From positions 1 to 64,000 of the forward strand of contig NW_027490533.1 in assembly GCF_050948175.1 (NCBI RefSeq): DNA of 64,000 nucleotides. Reading direction: 5' to 3'. This DNA comes from Xylocopa sonorina (lineage: Eukaryota > Arthropoda > Insecta > Hymenoptera > Apidae). This document shows positions 1-12,164 of this stretch, piece after piece. The stretch's first letter is position 1; every line of letters starts with the position of its first letter. A program made the position numbers and the translations under genes. The notes under the pieces are model-generated. The model was not told the DNA's origin and did not search any database. It saw nothing but the letters and a program-made list of their open reading frames with translations.

Positions 1-296
1 TTCTAATGCTTCTTAAAACGAGATATTGCATCTCATATCTATGTTCCATGATAAGATATAATATTCATTGCGAAGTGTTATGCATTCCTCGTCTACGATT
101 CAAATGAATGTAAATGCGACACTTCCTTGCAAGGAAATAGCGTTTGCAGATGTCTACGTATCGTAGCAATAGAGTTCTTATGATTCTTAAAACGTGATAT
201 CGCATCTCATTTCTATGCTTCATGGTAAGGTATAATATGATTTGCGAACTGTTATGTATCCGTCGTCTACACTTCAAATGAATGTAAATGCGACAC

Positions 297-310
297 TTCC
301 TTGCAAGGAA
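297..310. repeat. 14-bp perfect palindrome in the monomer (example)
   Basis: The sequence ttccttgcaaggaa equals its own reverse complement. It recurs at the same place in a large share of monomers. Variants include ttctttgcaaggaa and ttccttgcatggaa (one mismatched pair) and ttcctcgctaggaa (outer 5-bp arms kept). Two others change only the centre: ttccttccaagg (20,468; 22,911; 38,221; 43,441) and atccttgaaaggaa, which keep tcctt/aagga arms. It could be a protein-binding dyad or a cruciform-prone site. No protein is implied by the sequence alone. Confidence 0.9.
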
Positions 311-327
311 ATAGCGTTTGCAGATGT

Positions 328-340
328 CTACGTATCGTAG
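328..340. repeat. Short interrupted palindrome (example)
   Basis: Arms ctacg and cgtag flank a 3-nt centre (tat), giving a potential 5-bp hairpin. It contains tacgta, itself a 6-bp palindrome. It is present in most monomers. Common variants change one arm only: cgaagc, cttagc, ggatcgtag and cctatcgtag. Confidence 0.8.
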
Positions 341-367
341 CAATAGAGTTCTAATGCTTCTTAAAAC

Positions 368-377
368 GCGATATCGC
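368..377. repeat. 10-bp perfect palindrome in the monomer (example)
   Basis: The sequence gcgatatcgc equals its own reverse complement and contains an EcoRV site (gatatc). Most standard monomers carry it. Type-X monomers carry gagatattgcatctc here instead, so the EcoRV site is lost but another dyad is present. An EcoRV digest should therefore give a ladder of multiples of 174 bp whose rungs reflect type-X spacing. Confidence 0.9.
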
Positions 378-889
378 ATCTCATTTCTATGTTTCATGGT
401 AAGATATAATACGATTTGCGAAGTGTTATGTATTCCTCGGCTACACTTCAAATGAATGTAAATGCGACACTTCTTTGCAAGGAAATAGCGATTGCAGATG
501 TCTACGTATCGTAGCAGTAGAGTTCTTATGATTCTTAAAACGCGATATCGCATCTCATTTCTATGTTTCATGGTAAGATATAATATGATTTGCGAAGTGT
601 TATGTATTCTTCGTCTACACATCAAATGAATGTAAATGAGACACTTCCTTGCAAGGAAATAGCGTTTGCAGATGTCTACGTATCGTAGCAATAAAGTTCT
701 TATGATTCTTAGAAAGCGATATCGCATCTCATTTCTATGTTTCATGGTAAAGTATAATATGATTTGCGAAGTGTTATGTATTCCTCGTCTACACATCAAA
801 TGAATGTAAATGCGACACTTCCTTGCAAGGAAATAGCGTTTGCAGATGTCTACGTATCGTAGGAATAGAGTTCTAATGCTTCTTAAAAC

Positions 890-904
890 GAGATATTGCA
901 TCTC
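890..904. repeat. Type-X dyad replacing the 10-bp palindrome (example)
   Basis: Arms gagat (890-894) and atctc (900-904) flank attgc. An overlapping alternative pairs agatat (891-896) with atatct (905-910). The type-X half thus lacks gcgatatcgc but keeps a stem-forming sequence at the same position. Confidence 0.75.
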
Positions 905-976
905 ATATCTATGTTTCATGATAAGATATAATATTCATTGCGAAGTGTTATGCATTCCTCGTGTACGATTCAAATG
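890..976. repeat. Type-X divergent half-monomer (example, with all marker sites)
   Basis: About half a monomer is replaced by a diverged version: gagatattgcatctc, then atatctatg, catgataagatataat, attcattgcg, gttatgcattcc and acgattcaaatg. The tca of ttcattgcg is a minus-strand stop codon. I found it at 65, 935, 1805, 3022, 4414, 5458, 6502, 7545, 7893, 8763, 9806, 10154, 11024, 11546, 11894, 12590, 13634, 14677, 15373, 16939, 17459, 18851, 19371, 20589, 21111, 21807, 22155, 22677, 23721, 24069, 25113, 25635, 26853, 28245, 28767, 29985, 31377, 32943, 33291, 34161, 34509, 35379, 35727, 36075, 36945, 37989, 38859, 39555, 40425, 41295, 41991, 43209, 44079, 44775, 45471, 46515, 47559, 48951, 49647, 51387, 51735, 52953, 54345, 54867, 55215, 56433, 56781, 57999, 59391, 59913, 60261, 61479, 62871, 63567, 63915. 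Spacings are 2 to 10 monomers. A few sites are hybrids with standard sequence. Confidence 0.92.
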
Positions 977-1941
977 AATGTAAATGCGACACTTCCTTGC
1001 AAGGAAGTAGCGTTTGCAGATGTCTACGTATCGTAGCAATAGAGTTCTTATGATTCTTAGAACGCTATATTGCATCTCATTTTTACGTTTCATGGTAAGA
1101 TATAATATGATTTGCGAAGTGTCATGTATGCCTCGTCTACGATTCAAATGAAAGTAAATGCGACACTTCCTTGCAAGGAAATAGCGTTTGCAGATGTCTA
1201 CGTATCGTAGCAATAGAGTTCTAATGCTTCTTAAAACGCGATATCGCATCTCATTTCTATGTTTCATGGTAATATATAATACGATTTGCGAAGTGTTATG
1301 TATTCCTCGGATACACTTCAAATGAATGTAAATGCGACACTTCTTTGCAAGGAAATAGCGATTGCAGATGTCTACGTATCGTAGCAGTAGAGTTCTTATG
1401 ATTCTTAAAACGCGATATCGCATCTCATTTCTATGTTTCATGGTAAGATATAATATGATTTGCGAAGTGTTATGTATTCTTCGTCTACACATCAAATGAA
1501 TGTAAATGAGACACTTCCTTGCAAGGAAATAGCGTTTGCAGATGTCTACGTATCGTAGCAATAAAGTTCTTATGATTCTTAGAAAGCGATATCGCATCTC
1601 ATTTCTATGTTTCATGGTAAAGTATAATATGATTTGCGAAGTGTTATGTATTCCTCGTCTACACATCAAATGAATGTAAATGCGACACTTCCTTGCAAGG
1701 AAATAGCGTTTGCAGATGTCTACGTATCGTAGGAATAGAGTTCTAATGCTTCTTAAAACGAGATATTGCATCTCATATCTATGTTTCATGATAAGATATA
1801 ATATTCATTGCGAAGTGTTATGCATTCCTCGTGTACGATTCAAATGAATGTAAATGCGACACTTCCTTGCAAGGAAATAGCGTTTGCAGATGTCTACGTA
1901 TCGTAGCAATAGAGTTCTTATGATTCTTAGAACGCTATATT

Positions 1942-1960
1942 GCATCTCATTTTACGTTTC
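1942..1960. repeat. Monomer with a 1-bp deletion in a T run
   Basis: This copy reads cattttacg where sister copies (for example near 1,080, 3,170 and 4,560) read catttttacg, so one T is missing. It accounts for the 1,217-bp marker spacing (7 x 174 minus 1) and shifts the minus-strand frame. It is the only single-base deletion of this kind I found. Confidence 0.85.
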
Positions 1961-3021
1961 ATGGTAAGATATAATATGATTTGCGAAGTGTCATGTATGC
2001 CTCGTCTACGATTCAAATGAAAGTAAATGCGACACTTCCTTGCAAGGAAATAGCGTTTGCAGATGTCTACGTATCGTAGCAATAGAGTTCTAATGCTTCT
2101 TAAAACGCGATATCGCATCTCATTTCTATGTTTCATGGTAAGATATAATACGATTTGCGAAGTGTTATGTATTCCTCGGATACACTTCAAATGAATGTAA
2201 ATGCGACACTTCTTTGCAAGGAAATAGCGATTGCAGATGTCTACGTATCGTAGCAGTAGAGTTCTTATGATTCTTAAAACGCGATATCGCATCTCATTTC
2301 TATGATTCATGGTAAGATATAATATGATTTGCGAAGTGTTATGTATTCTTCGTCTACACATCAAATGAATGTAAATGAGACACTTCCTTGCAAGGAAATA
2401 GCGTTTGCAGATGTCTACGTATCGTAGCAATAAAGTTCTTATGATTCTTAAAAAGCGATATCGCATCACATTTCTATGTTTCATGGTAAAGTATAATATG
2501 ATTTGCGAAGTGTTATGTATCCGTCGTCTACACTTCAAATGAATGTAAATGCGACACTTTCTTGCAAGGAAATAGCGTTTGCAGATGTCTACGTATCGTA
2601 GCAATGGATTTTTGATGCTTCTTAAAACGCGATATCGCATCTCATTTCTATGTTTCATGGTAAGATATAATATGATTTGCGAAGTGTTTTGTATTCCTCG
2701 TCTACACTTCAAATGAATGTAAATGCGACACTTCTTTGCAAGGAAATAGCGTTTGCAGATGTCTACGTATCGTTGCAATAGAGTTCTTATGATTCTTAGG
2801 ACGCGATATCGCATCTCATTTCTATGTTTCATGGTAAGATACAATATGATTTGCGAAGTGTTATGTATTCCTCGTCTACACATCAAATGAATGTAAGTGC
2901 GACACTTCCTTGCAAGGAAATGGCGTTTGCAGATGTCTACGTATCGTAGCAATAGAGTTCTAATGCTTCTTAAAACGAGATATTGCATCTCATATTTATG
3001 TTTCATGATAAGATATAATAT

Positions 3022-4398
3022 TCATTGCGAAGTGTTATGCATTCCTCGTGTACGATTCAAATGAATGTAAATGCGACACTTCCTTGCAAGGAAATAGCGT
3101 TTGCAGATGTCTACGTATCGTAGCAATAGAGTTCTTATGATTCTTAGAACGCTATATTGCATCTCATTTTTACGTTTCATGGTAAGATATAATATGATTT
3201 GCGAAGTGTCATGTATGCCTCGTCTACGATTCAAATGAAAGTAAATGCGACACTTCCTTGCAAGGAAATAGCGTTTGCAGATGTCTACGTATCGTAGCAA
3301 CAGAGTTCTAATGCTTCTTAAAACGCGATATCGCATCTCATTTCTATGTTTCATGGTAAGATATAATATGATTTGCGAAGTGTTATGCATTCCTCGTCTA
3401 CGATTCAAATGAATGTAAATGCGACACTTCCTTGCAAGGAAATAGCGTCTGCAGATGTCTACGTATCGTAGCAATAGAGTTCTTATGATTCTTAAAACGT
3501 GATATCGCATCTCATTTCTATGCTTCATGGTAAGGTATAATATGATTTGCGAACTGTTATGTATCCGTCGTCTACACTTCAAATGAATGTAAATGCGACA
3601 CTTCCTTGCAAGGAAATAGCGTTCGCAGATGTCTACGTAGCGTAGCAATAGAGTTCTAATGCTTCTTAAAACGCGATATCGCATCTCATTTCTATGTTTC
3701 ATGGTAAGATATAATACGATTTGCGAAGTGTTATGTATTCCTCGGCTACACTTCAAATGAATGTAAATGCGACACTTCTTTGCAAGGAAATAGCGATTGC
3801 AGATGTCTACGTATCGTAGCAGTAGAGTTCTTATGATTCTTAAAACGCGATATCGCATCTCAATTCTATGTTTCATGGTAAGATATAATATGATTTGCGA
3901 AGTGTTATGTATTCTTCGTCTACACATCAAATGAATGTAAATGAGACACTTCCTTGCAAGGAAATAGCGTTTGCAGATGTCTACGTATCGTAGCAATAAA
4001 GTTCTTATGATTCTTAGAAAGCGATATCGCATCTCATTTCTATGTTTCATGGTAAAGTATAATATGATTTGCGAAGTGTTATGTATCCGTCGTCTACACT
4101 TCAAATGAATGTAAATGCGACACTTTCTTGCAAGGAAATAGCGTTTGCAGATGTCTACGTATCGTAGCAATGGATTTTTGATGCTTCTTAAAACGCGATA
4201 TCGCATCTCATTTCTATGTTTCATGGTAAGATACAATATGATTTGCGAAGTGTTATGTATTTCTCGTCTACACATCAAATGAATGTAAATGCGACACTTC
4301 CTTGCAAGGAAATAGCGTTTGCAGATGTCTACGTATCGTAGCAATAGAGTTCTAATGCTTCTTAAAACGAGATATTGCATCTCATATCTATGTTTCAT
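3022..4398 (-). other. Longest satellite open frame (458 codons), not called a gene
   Basis: Eight monomers in a row lack stops in one minus-strand frame, because 174 is divisible by 3. The product would be 58-residue repeats beginning MKHRYEMQ, with RYVDICKRYF, LARKCRIYIHL and RGIHNTSQ, very rich in Arg, Lys, Tyr, Ile and Cys. It ends at the TGA created by the type-X variant. Similar frames of about 60 to 360 codons recur through the window, always bounded by the same two variant stops (in the attcattgcg and gttcaaatgc versions) or by indels. Variation between repeats is often amino-acid changing (KCRR, MCRR, NRRR; ICKR, ICNR). I see no promoter, splice or other gene signature. I read it as a by-product of a 3n-length satellite. 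Confidence 0.8.
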
Positions 4399-6501
4399 GA
4401 TAAGATATAATATTCATTGCGAAGTGTTATGCATTCCTCGTGTACGATTCAAATGAATGTAAATGCGACACTTCCATGCAAGGAAATAGCGTTTGCAGAT
4501 GTCTACGTATCGTAGCAGTAGAGTTCTTATGATTCTTAGAACGCTATATTGCATCTCATTTTTACGTTTCATGGTAAGATATAATATGATTTGCGAAGTG
4601 TCATGTATGCCTCGTCTACGATTCAAATGAAAGTAAATGCGACACTTCCTTGCAAGGAAATAGCGTTTGCAGATGTCTACGTATCGTAGCAATAGAGTTC
4701 TAATGCTTCTTAAAACGCGATATCGCATCTCATTTCTTTGTTTCATGGTAAGATATAATACGATTTGCGAAGTGTTATGTATTCCTCGGATACACTTCAA
4801 ATGAATGCAAATGCGACACTTCTTTGCAAGGAAATAGCGTTTGCAGATGTCTACGTATCGTAGCAATAAAGTTCTTATGTTTCTTAAAAAGCGATATCGC
4901 ATCTCATTTCTATGTTTCATGGTAAAGTATAATATGATTTGCGAAGTGTTATGTATCCGTCGTCTACACTTGAAATGAATGTAAATGCGACACTTTCTTG
5001 CAAGGAAATAGCGTTTGCAGATGTCTACGTATCGTAGCAATGGATTTTTGATGCTTCTTAAAACGCGATATCGCATCTCATTTCTATGTTTCATGGTAAG
5101 ATATAATATGATTTGCGAAGTGTTTTGTATTCCTCGTCTACACTTCAAATGAATGTAAATGCGACACTTCTTTGCAAGGAAATAGCGTTTGCAGATGTCT
5201 ACGTATCGTTGCAATAGAGTTCTTATGATTCTTAAGACGCGATATCGCATCTCATTTCTATGTTTCATGGTAAGATACAATATGATTTGCGAAGTGTTAT
5301 GTATTCCTCGTCTACACATCAAATGAATGTAAATGCGACACTTCCTTGCAAGGAAATAGCGTTTGCAGATGTCTACGTATCGTAGCAATAGAGTTCTAAT
5401 GCTTCTTAAAACGAGATATTGCATCTCATATCTATGTTTCATGATAAGATATAATATTCATTGCGAAGTGTTATGCATTCCTCGTGTACGATTCAAATGA
5501 ATGTAAATGCGACACTTCCTTGCAAGGAAATAGCGTTTGCAGATGTCTACGTATCGTAGCAATAGAGTTCTTATGATTCTTAGAACGCTATATTGCATCT
5601 CATTTTTACGTTTCATGGTAAGATATAATATGATTTGCAAAGTGTCATGTATGCCTCGTCTACGATTCAAATGAAAGTAAATGCGACACTTCCTTGCAAG
5701 GAAATAGCGTTTGCAGATGTCTACGTATCGTAGCAACAGAGTTCTAATGCTTCTTAAAACGCGATATCGCATCTCATTTCTATGTTTCATGGTAAGATAT
5801 AATATGATTTGCGAAGTGTTATGCATTCCTCGTCTACGATTCAAATGAATGTAAATGCGACACTTCCTTGCAAGGAAATAGCGTTTGCAGATGTGTACGT
5901 ATCGTAGCAATAGAGTTCTTATGATTCTTAGAACGCTATATTGCATCTCATTTTTACGTTTCATGGTAAGATATAATATGATTTGCGAAGTGTTATGTAT
6001 TCCTCGTCTACACTTCAAATGAATGTGAATGTGACACTTCCTCGCTAGGAAATAGCGTTTGCAGATGTCTGCGTATCGTAGCAGTAGAGTTCTAATGCTT
6101 CTTAAAACGCGATATCGCATCTCATTTCTATGTTTCATGGTAAGGTATAATATGATTTGGGAAGTGTTATGTATTCCTCGTCTACACTTCAAATGAATGT
6201 AAATGCGACACTTTCTTGCAAGGAAATAGCGTTTGCAGATGTCTACGTATCGTAGCAATGGATTTCTGATGCTTCTTAAAACGCGATATCGCATCTCATT
6301 TCTATGTTTCATGGTAAGATATAATATGATATGCGAAGTGTCATGTATTCCACGTCCACGCTTCAAATGAATGTAAATGCGACACTTCCTTGCAAGGAAA
6401 TAGCGTTTGCAGATGTCTACGTATCGTAGCAATAGAGTTCTTATGATTCTTAAAACGCGATATTGCATCTCATATCTATGTTTCATGATAAGATATAATA
6501 T

Positions 6502-8762
6502 TCATTGCGAAGTGTCATGTATTCCCCGTCTACGATTCAAATGAAAGTAAATGCGACACTTCCTTGCAAGGTAGTAGCGACTGCACATGTCTACGTATCG
6601 TAGCAATAGAGTTCATATCATTCTTAAAAAGCGATATCGCATCTCATTTCTATGTTTCATGGTAAGATAAAACATGATTTGCGAAGTGTTATGTATTCCT
6701 CGTCTACACTTCAAATGAATGTGAATGTGACTTCCTCGCTAGGAAATAGCGTTTGCAGATGCCTGCGTATCGTAGCAGTAGAGTTCTAATGCTTCTTAAA
6801 ACGCGATATCGCATCTCATTTCTATGTTTCATGGTAAGATACAATATGATTTGCGGAGTGTTATGTATTCCTCGTCTACACTTCAAATGAATGTAAATGC
6901 GACACTTCTTTGCAAGGAAATAGCGACTGCAGATGTCTACGTATCGCAGCAGTAGAGTTCTTATGATTCTTAAAACGCGATATCGCATCTCATTTCTATG
7001 TTTCATGGTAAGATATAATATGATTTGCGGAGTGTTATGTATTCCTCGTCTACAATACAAATGAATGCAAATGCGACACATCCTCGCTAGGAAATAGCGT
7101 TTGCAGATGTCTACGTATTGTAGCAAGTTGAGTTCTAATGCTTCTTAAAACGCGATATCGCATCTCATTTCTATGTTTCATGGTAAGATATAATATGATT
7201 TGCGAAGTGTTATGTATTCCTCGTCTACACATCAAGTGAATGTAAATGCGACACTTCCTTGCAAGGAAATAGCGTTTGCAGATGTCTACGTATCGTTGCA
7301 ATAGAGTTCTTATGATACTTATAACGCGATATCGCATCTCATTTCTATGTTTCGTGGTAAGGTATAATATGATTTGCGAAGTGTTATGTATCCGTCGTCT
7401 ACACTTCAAATGAATGTAAATGCGACACTTTCTTGCAGGGAAATAGCGTTTGTAGATGTCTACGTATCTTAGCAATGGATTTCTGATGCTTCTTAAAACG
7501 AGATATTGCACCTCATATCTATGTTTCATGACAAGATATAATATTCATTGCGAAGTGTTATGCATTCCTCGTCTACGATTCAGATGAATGTAAATGCGAC
7601 ACTTCCTTGCAAGGAAATAGCGTTTGCAGATGTCTACGTATCGTAGCAATAGAGTTCTTATGATTCTTAAAACGCGATATCGCATCTCATTTCTATGTGT
7701 CATGGTAAGATACAATATGATTTGCGAAGTGTTATGTATTCCTCGTCTACACTTCAAATGAATGTGAATGCGACACTTCCTCGCTAGGAAATAGTGTTTG
7801 CAGATGTCTACGTATCGAAGCAATAGAGTTCACATGCTTCTTAAAACGAGATATTGCATCTCATATATATGTTTCATGATAAGATATAATATTCATTGCG
7901 AAGTGTTATGCATTCCTCGTCTACGATTCAAATGAATGTAAATGCGACACTTCCTTGCAAGGAAATAGCATTTGCAGATGTCTACGTATCGTAGCAATAG
8001 AGTTCTAATGCTTCTTAAAACGCGATATCGCATCTCATTTCTATGTTTCATGGTAAGATATAATATGATTTGCGAAGTGTTATGTATTCCTCGTCTACAC
8101 TTCAAATGAATGTGAATGTGACACTTCCTCGCTAGGAAATAGCGTTTGCAGATGTCTGCGTATCGTAGCAGTAGAGTTCTAATGCCTCTTAAAGCGCGAT
8201 ATCGCATCTCATTTCTATGTTTCATGATAAGATATAATATGATTTGCGAAGTGTCATGTATTCCTCGTCTACACATCAAATGAATGTAAATGCGACACTT
8301 CCTTGCAAGGAAATAGCGTTTGCAGATGTCTGCGTATCGTAGCAGTAGAGTTCTAATGCTTCTTAAAGCGCGATATCGCATCTCATTTCTATGTTTCATG
8401 ATAAGATATAATATGATTTGCGAAGTGTCATGTATTCCTCGTCTACACATCAAATGAATGTAAATGCGACACTTCCTTGCAAGGAAATAGCGTTTGCAGA
8501 TGTCTACGTATCGAAGCAATAGAGTTCAAATGCTTCTTAAAACGCGATATCACATCTCATTCCTATGTTTCATGGTAAGATATAATATGATTTGCGAAGT
8601 ATCACGTATTCCTCGTCTACACTTCAAATGAATGTAAATGCGACACTTCCCTGCATGGAAATAGCGTTAGCAGATGTCTACGTATCGAAGCAATAGAGTT
8701 CAAATGCTTCTTAAAACGAGATATTGCATCTCATATCTATGTTTCATGATAAGATATAATAT
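6502..8762. repeat. 13-mer HOR of 2,261 bp, copy 1
   Basis: Markers 6502, 7545, 7893 and 8763 recur exactly 2,261 bp later at 8763, 9806, 10154 and 11024, and internal landmarks shift by the same amount. The unit is 13 x 174 minus 1. The missing base is the net of a 2-bp deletion (gtgacttcc instead of gtgacacttcc, near 6,727) and a 1-bp insertion (gcaagttgag instead of gcagttgag, near 7,123). Other landmarks are ggtagtagcg, aagataaaacatg, a doubled run of cttaaagcgcg monomers, and the gtatcacgtattcc monomer. Confidence 0.88.
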
Positions 8763-11023
8763 TCATTGCGAAGTGTCATGTATTCCTCGTCTACGATTCA
8801 AATGAAAGTAAATGCGACACTTCCTTGCAAGGTAGTAGCGATTGCACATGTCTACGTATCGTAGCAATAGAGTTCATATCATTCTTAAAAAGCGATATCG
8901 CATCTCATTTCTATGTTTCATGGTAAGATAAAACATGATTTGCGAAGTGTTATGTATTCCTCGTCTACACTTCAAATGAATGTGAATGTGACTTCCTCGC
9001 TAGGAAATAGCGTTTGCAGATGTCTGCGTATCGTAGCAGTAGAGTTCTTATGATTCTTAAAACGCGATATCGCATCACATTTCTATGTTTCATGGTAAGA
9101 TATAATATGATTTGCGGAGTGTTATGTATTCCTCGTCTACACTTCAAATGAATGTAAATGCGACACTTCTTTGCAAGGAAATAGCGATTGCAGATGTCTA
9201 CGTATCGTAGCAGTAGAGTCCTTATGATACTTAAAACGCGATATCGCATCTCATTTCTATGTTTCATGGTAAGATATAATATGATTTGCGGAGTGTTATG
9301 TATTCCTCGTCTACAATTCAAATGAATGCAAATGCGACACATCCTCGCTAGGAAATAGCGTTTGCAGATGTCTACGTATCGTAGCAAGTTGAGTTCTAAT
9401 GCTTCTTAAAACGCGATATCGCATCTCATTTCTATGTTTCATGGTAGGATATAATATGATTTGCGAAGTGTTATGTATTCCTCGTCTACACATCAAATGG
9501 ATGTAAATGCGACACTTCCTTGCAAGGAAATAGCGTTTGCAGATGTCTACGTATCGTTGCAATAGAGTTCTTATGATTCTTAAAACGCGATATCGCATCT
9601 CATTTTTATGTTTCGTGGTAAGGTATAATATGATTTGCGAAGTGTTATGTATCCGTCGTCTACACTTCAAATGAATGTAAATGCGACACTTTCTTGCAGG
9701 GAAATAGCGTTTGCAGGTGTCTACGCATCTTAGCAATGGATTTCTGATGTTTCTTAAAACGAGATATTGCATCTCATATCTATGTTTCATGACAAGATAT
9801 AATATTCATTGCGAAGTGTTATGCATTCCTCGTCTACGATTCAGATGAATGTAAATGCGACACTTCCTTGCAAGGAAATCGCGTTTGCAGATGTCTACGT
9901 ATCGTAGCAATAGAGTTCTTATGATTCTTAAAACGCGATATCGCATCTCATTTCTATGTGTCATGGTAAGATACAATATGATTTGCGAAGTGTTATGTAT
10001 TCCTCGTCTACACTTCAAATGAATGTGAATGCGACACTTCCTCGCTAGGAAATAGTGTTTGCAGATGTCTACGTATCGAAGCAATAGAGTTCAAATGCTT
10101 CTTAAAACGAGATATTGCATCTTATATATATGTTTCATGATAAGATATAATATTCATTGCGAAGTGTTATGCATTCCTCGTCTACGATTCAAATGAATGT
10201 AAATGCGACACTTCCTTGCAAGGAAATAGCATTTGCAGATGTCTACGTATCGTAGCAATAGAGTTCTAATGCTTCTTAAGACGCGATATCGCATCTCATT
10301 TCTATGTTTCATGGTAAGATATAATATGATTTGCGAAGTGTTATGTATTCCTCGTCTACACTTCAAATGAATGTGAATGTGACACTTCCTCGCTAGGAAA
10401 TAGCGTTTGCAGATGTCTGCGTATCGTAGCAGTAGAGTTCTAATGCTTCTTAAAGCGCGATATCGCATCTCATTTCTATGTTTCATGATAAGATATAATA
10501 TGATTTGCGAAGTGTCATGTATTCCTCGTCTACACATCAAATGAATGTAAATGCGACACTTCCTTGCAAGGAAATAGCGTTTGCAGATGTCTGCGTATCG
10601 TAGCAGTAGAGTTCTAATGCTTCTTAAAGCGCGATATCGCATCTCATTTCTATGTTTCATGATAAGATATAATATGATTTGCGAAGTGTCATGTATTCCT
10701 CGTCTACACATCAAATGAATGTAAATGCGACACTTCCTTGCAAGGAAATAGCGTTTGCAGATGTCTACGTATCGAAGCAATAGAGTTCAAATGCTTCTTA
10801 AAACGCGATATCACATCTCATTCCTATGTTTCATGGTAAGATATAATATGATTTGCGAAGTATCACGTATTCCTCGTCTACACTTCAAATGAATGTAAAT
10901 GCGACACTTCCCTGCATGGAAATAGCGTTAGCAGATGTCTACGTATCGAAGCAATAGAGTTCAAATGCTTCTTAAAACGAGATATTGCATCTCATATCTA
11001 TGTTTCATGATAAGATATAATAT
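8763..11023. repeat. 13-mer HOR of 2,261 bp, copy 2
   Basis: It repeats copy 1 at an offset of 2,261 bp, including the 2-bp deletion (near 8,988) and the 1-bp insertion (near 9,382). Scattered substitutions separate the copies: near the -2 deletion copy 1 has gatgcctgcg where copy 2 has gatgtctgcg, and ggtaagatataat at 7,19x is ggtaggatataat at 9,44x. The copies are close but not recent enough to be identical. Confidence 0.87.
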
Positions 11024-12164
11024 TCATTGCGAAGTGTCATGTATTCCTCGTCTACGATTCAAATGAAAGTAAATGCGACACTTCCTTGCAAGGTAGTAGC
11101 GATTGCACATGTCTACGTATCGTAGCAATAGAGTTCATATCATTCTTAAAAAGCGATATCGCATCTCATTTCTATGTTTCATGGTAAGATATAATATGAT
11201 TTGCGAAGTGTTATGTATTCCTCGTCTACACATCAAATGGATGTAAATGCGACACTTCCTTGCAAGGAAATAGCGTTTGCAGATGTCTACGTATCGTTGC
11301 AATAGAGTTCTTATGATTCTTAAAACGCGATATCGCATCTCATTTTTATGTTTCGTGGAAAGGTATAATATGATTTGCGAAGTGTTATGTATCCGTCGTC
11401 TACACTTCAAATGAATGTAAATGCGACACTTTCTTGCAGGGAAATAGCGTTTGCAGGTGTCTACGCATCTTAGCAATGGATTTCTGATGTTTCTTAAAAC
11501 GAGATATTGCATCTCATATCTATGTTTCATGACAAGATATAATATTCATTGCGAAGTGTTATGCATTCCTCGTCTACGATTCAGATGAATGTAAATGCGA
11601 CACTTCCTTGCAAGGAAATCGCGTTTGCAGATGTCTACGTATCGTAGCAATAGAGTTCTTATGATTCTTAAAACGCGATATTGCATCTCATTTCTATGTG
11701 TCATGGTACGATACAATATGATTTGCGAAGTGTTATGTATTCCTCGTCTACACTTGAAATGAATGTGAATGCGACACTTCCTCGCTAGGAAATAGTGTTT
11801 GCAGATGTCTACGTATCGAAGCAATAGAGTTCAAATGCTTCTTAAAACGAGATATTGCATCTCATATATATGTTTCATGATTAGATATAATATTCATTGC
11901 GAAGTGTTATGCATTCCTCGTCTACGATTCAAATGAATGTAAATGCGACACTTCCTTGCAAGGAAATAGCATTTGCAGATGTCTACGTATCGTAGCAATA
12001 GAGTTCTAATGCTTCTTAAAACGCGATATCGAATCTCATTTCTATGTTTCATGGTAAGATATAATATGATTTGCGAAGTGTTATGTATTCCTCGTCTACA
12101 CTTCAAATGAATGTGAATGTGACACTTCCTCGCTAGGAAATAGCGTTTGCAGATGTCTACGTAT
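11024..12164. repeat. 13-mer HOR, copy 3, internally deleted and cut short
   Basis: It starts like copies 1 and 2, but the next marker follows after 522 bp instead of 1,043, so 521 bp are missing. The join lies between catatcattcttaaaaagcg (11,136-11,155) and catcaaatgg (11,231), inside shared sequence. The lost part includes the 2-bp deletion and 1-bp insertion sites, which is why the spacing is an exact 3 x 174 here. After about 12,165 the sequence switches to the type seen near 5.0 kb. Confidence 0.82.
11136..11240. other. In-register deletion join (521 bp)
   Basis: Left part equals 8.87-8.94 kb (catatcattcttaaaaagcg), right part equals 9.45-9.50 kb (catcaaatggatg). The join lies in shared sequence around catggtaagatataat. 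Confidence 0.8.

Larger units (their letters stand above)
239..412. repeat. Reference satellite monomer (174 bp)
   Basis: This unit runs from one gatttgcg to the base before the next (239, 413, 587), so the period is exactly 174 bp. It has 65 G/C of 174 (37% GC). In order it holds the gatttgcg box, a variable stretch (gtatcc or gtattcc, then ctacacttc), aaatgaatgtaaatg, a 14-bp palindrome (297-310), gcagatgtctacg leading into a short hairpin (328-340), ttctaatgcttcttaaaa, a 10-bp palindrome (368-377), atctcatttctatg and catggtaagatataat. Most variation between monomers lies in four places: the stretch after gtgttatg, the palindrome core, the caatagag stretch after the hairpin, and the bases around the 10-bp palindrome. 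The start point is arbitrary. Confidence 0.95.
65..6501. repeat. Domain I: irregular 5- to 8-mer higher-order repeats
   Basis: Type-X markers at 65, 935, 1805, 3022, 4414, 5458 and 6502 delimit units of 870, 870, 1,217, 1,392, 1,044 and 1,044 bp (5, 5, 7, 8, 6 and 6 monomers; the third is one base short). Units 1 and 2 are alike over monomers 3 to 5, but their second monomers differ: unit 2 has the ctatattgc, tttttacg, gtcatgtatgcc, gaaagtaaatg version. The words ggatttttgatgc and gtgttttgtattcc recur in the third and fifth units at an offset of 2,436 bp (14 monomers), so segments have been shuffled between units. Positions 1-64 are the end of a monomer of the same kind. Confidence 0.85.

Noticed and set aside
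297..310. Rho-independent terminator or attachment site at the 14-bp palindrome
   Set aside because: There is no following T run, and it occurs at the same position in most of the roughly 368 monomers.
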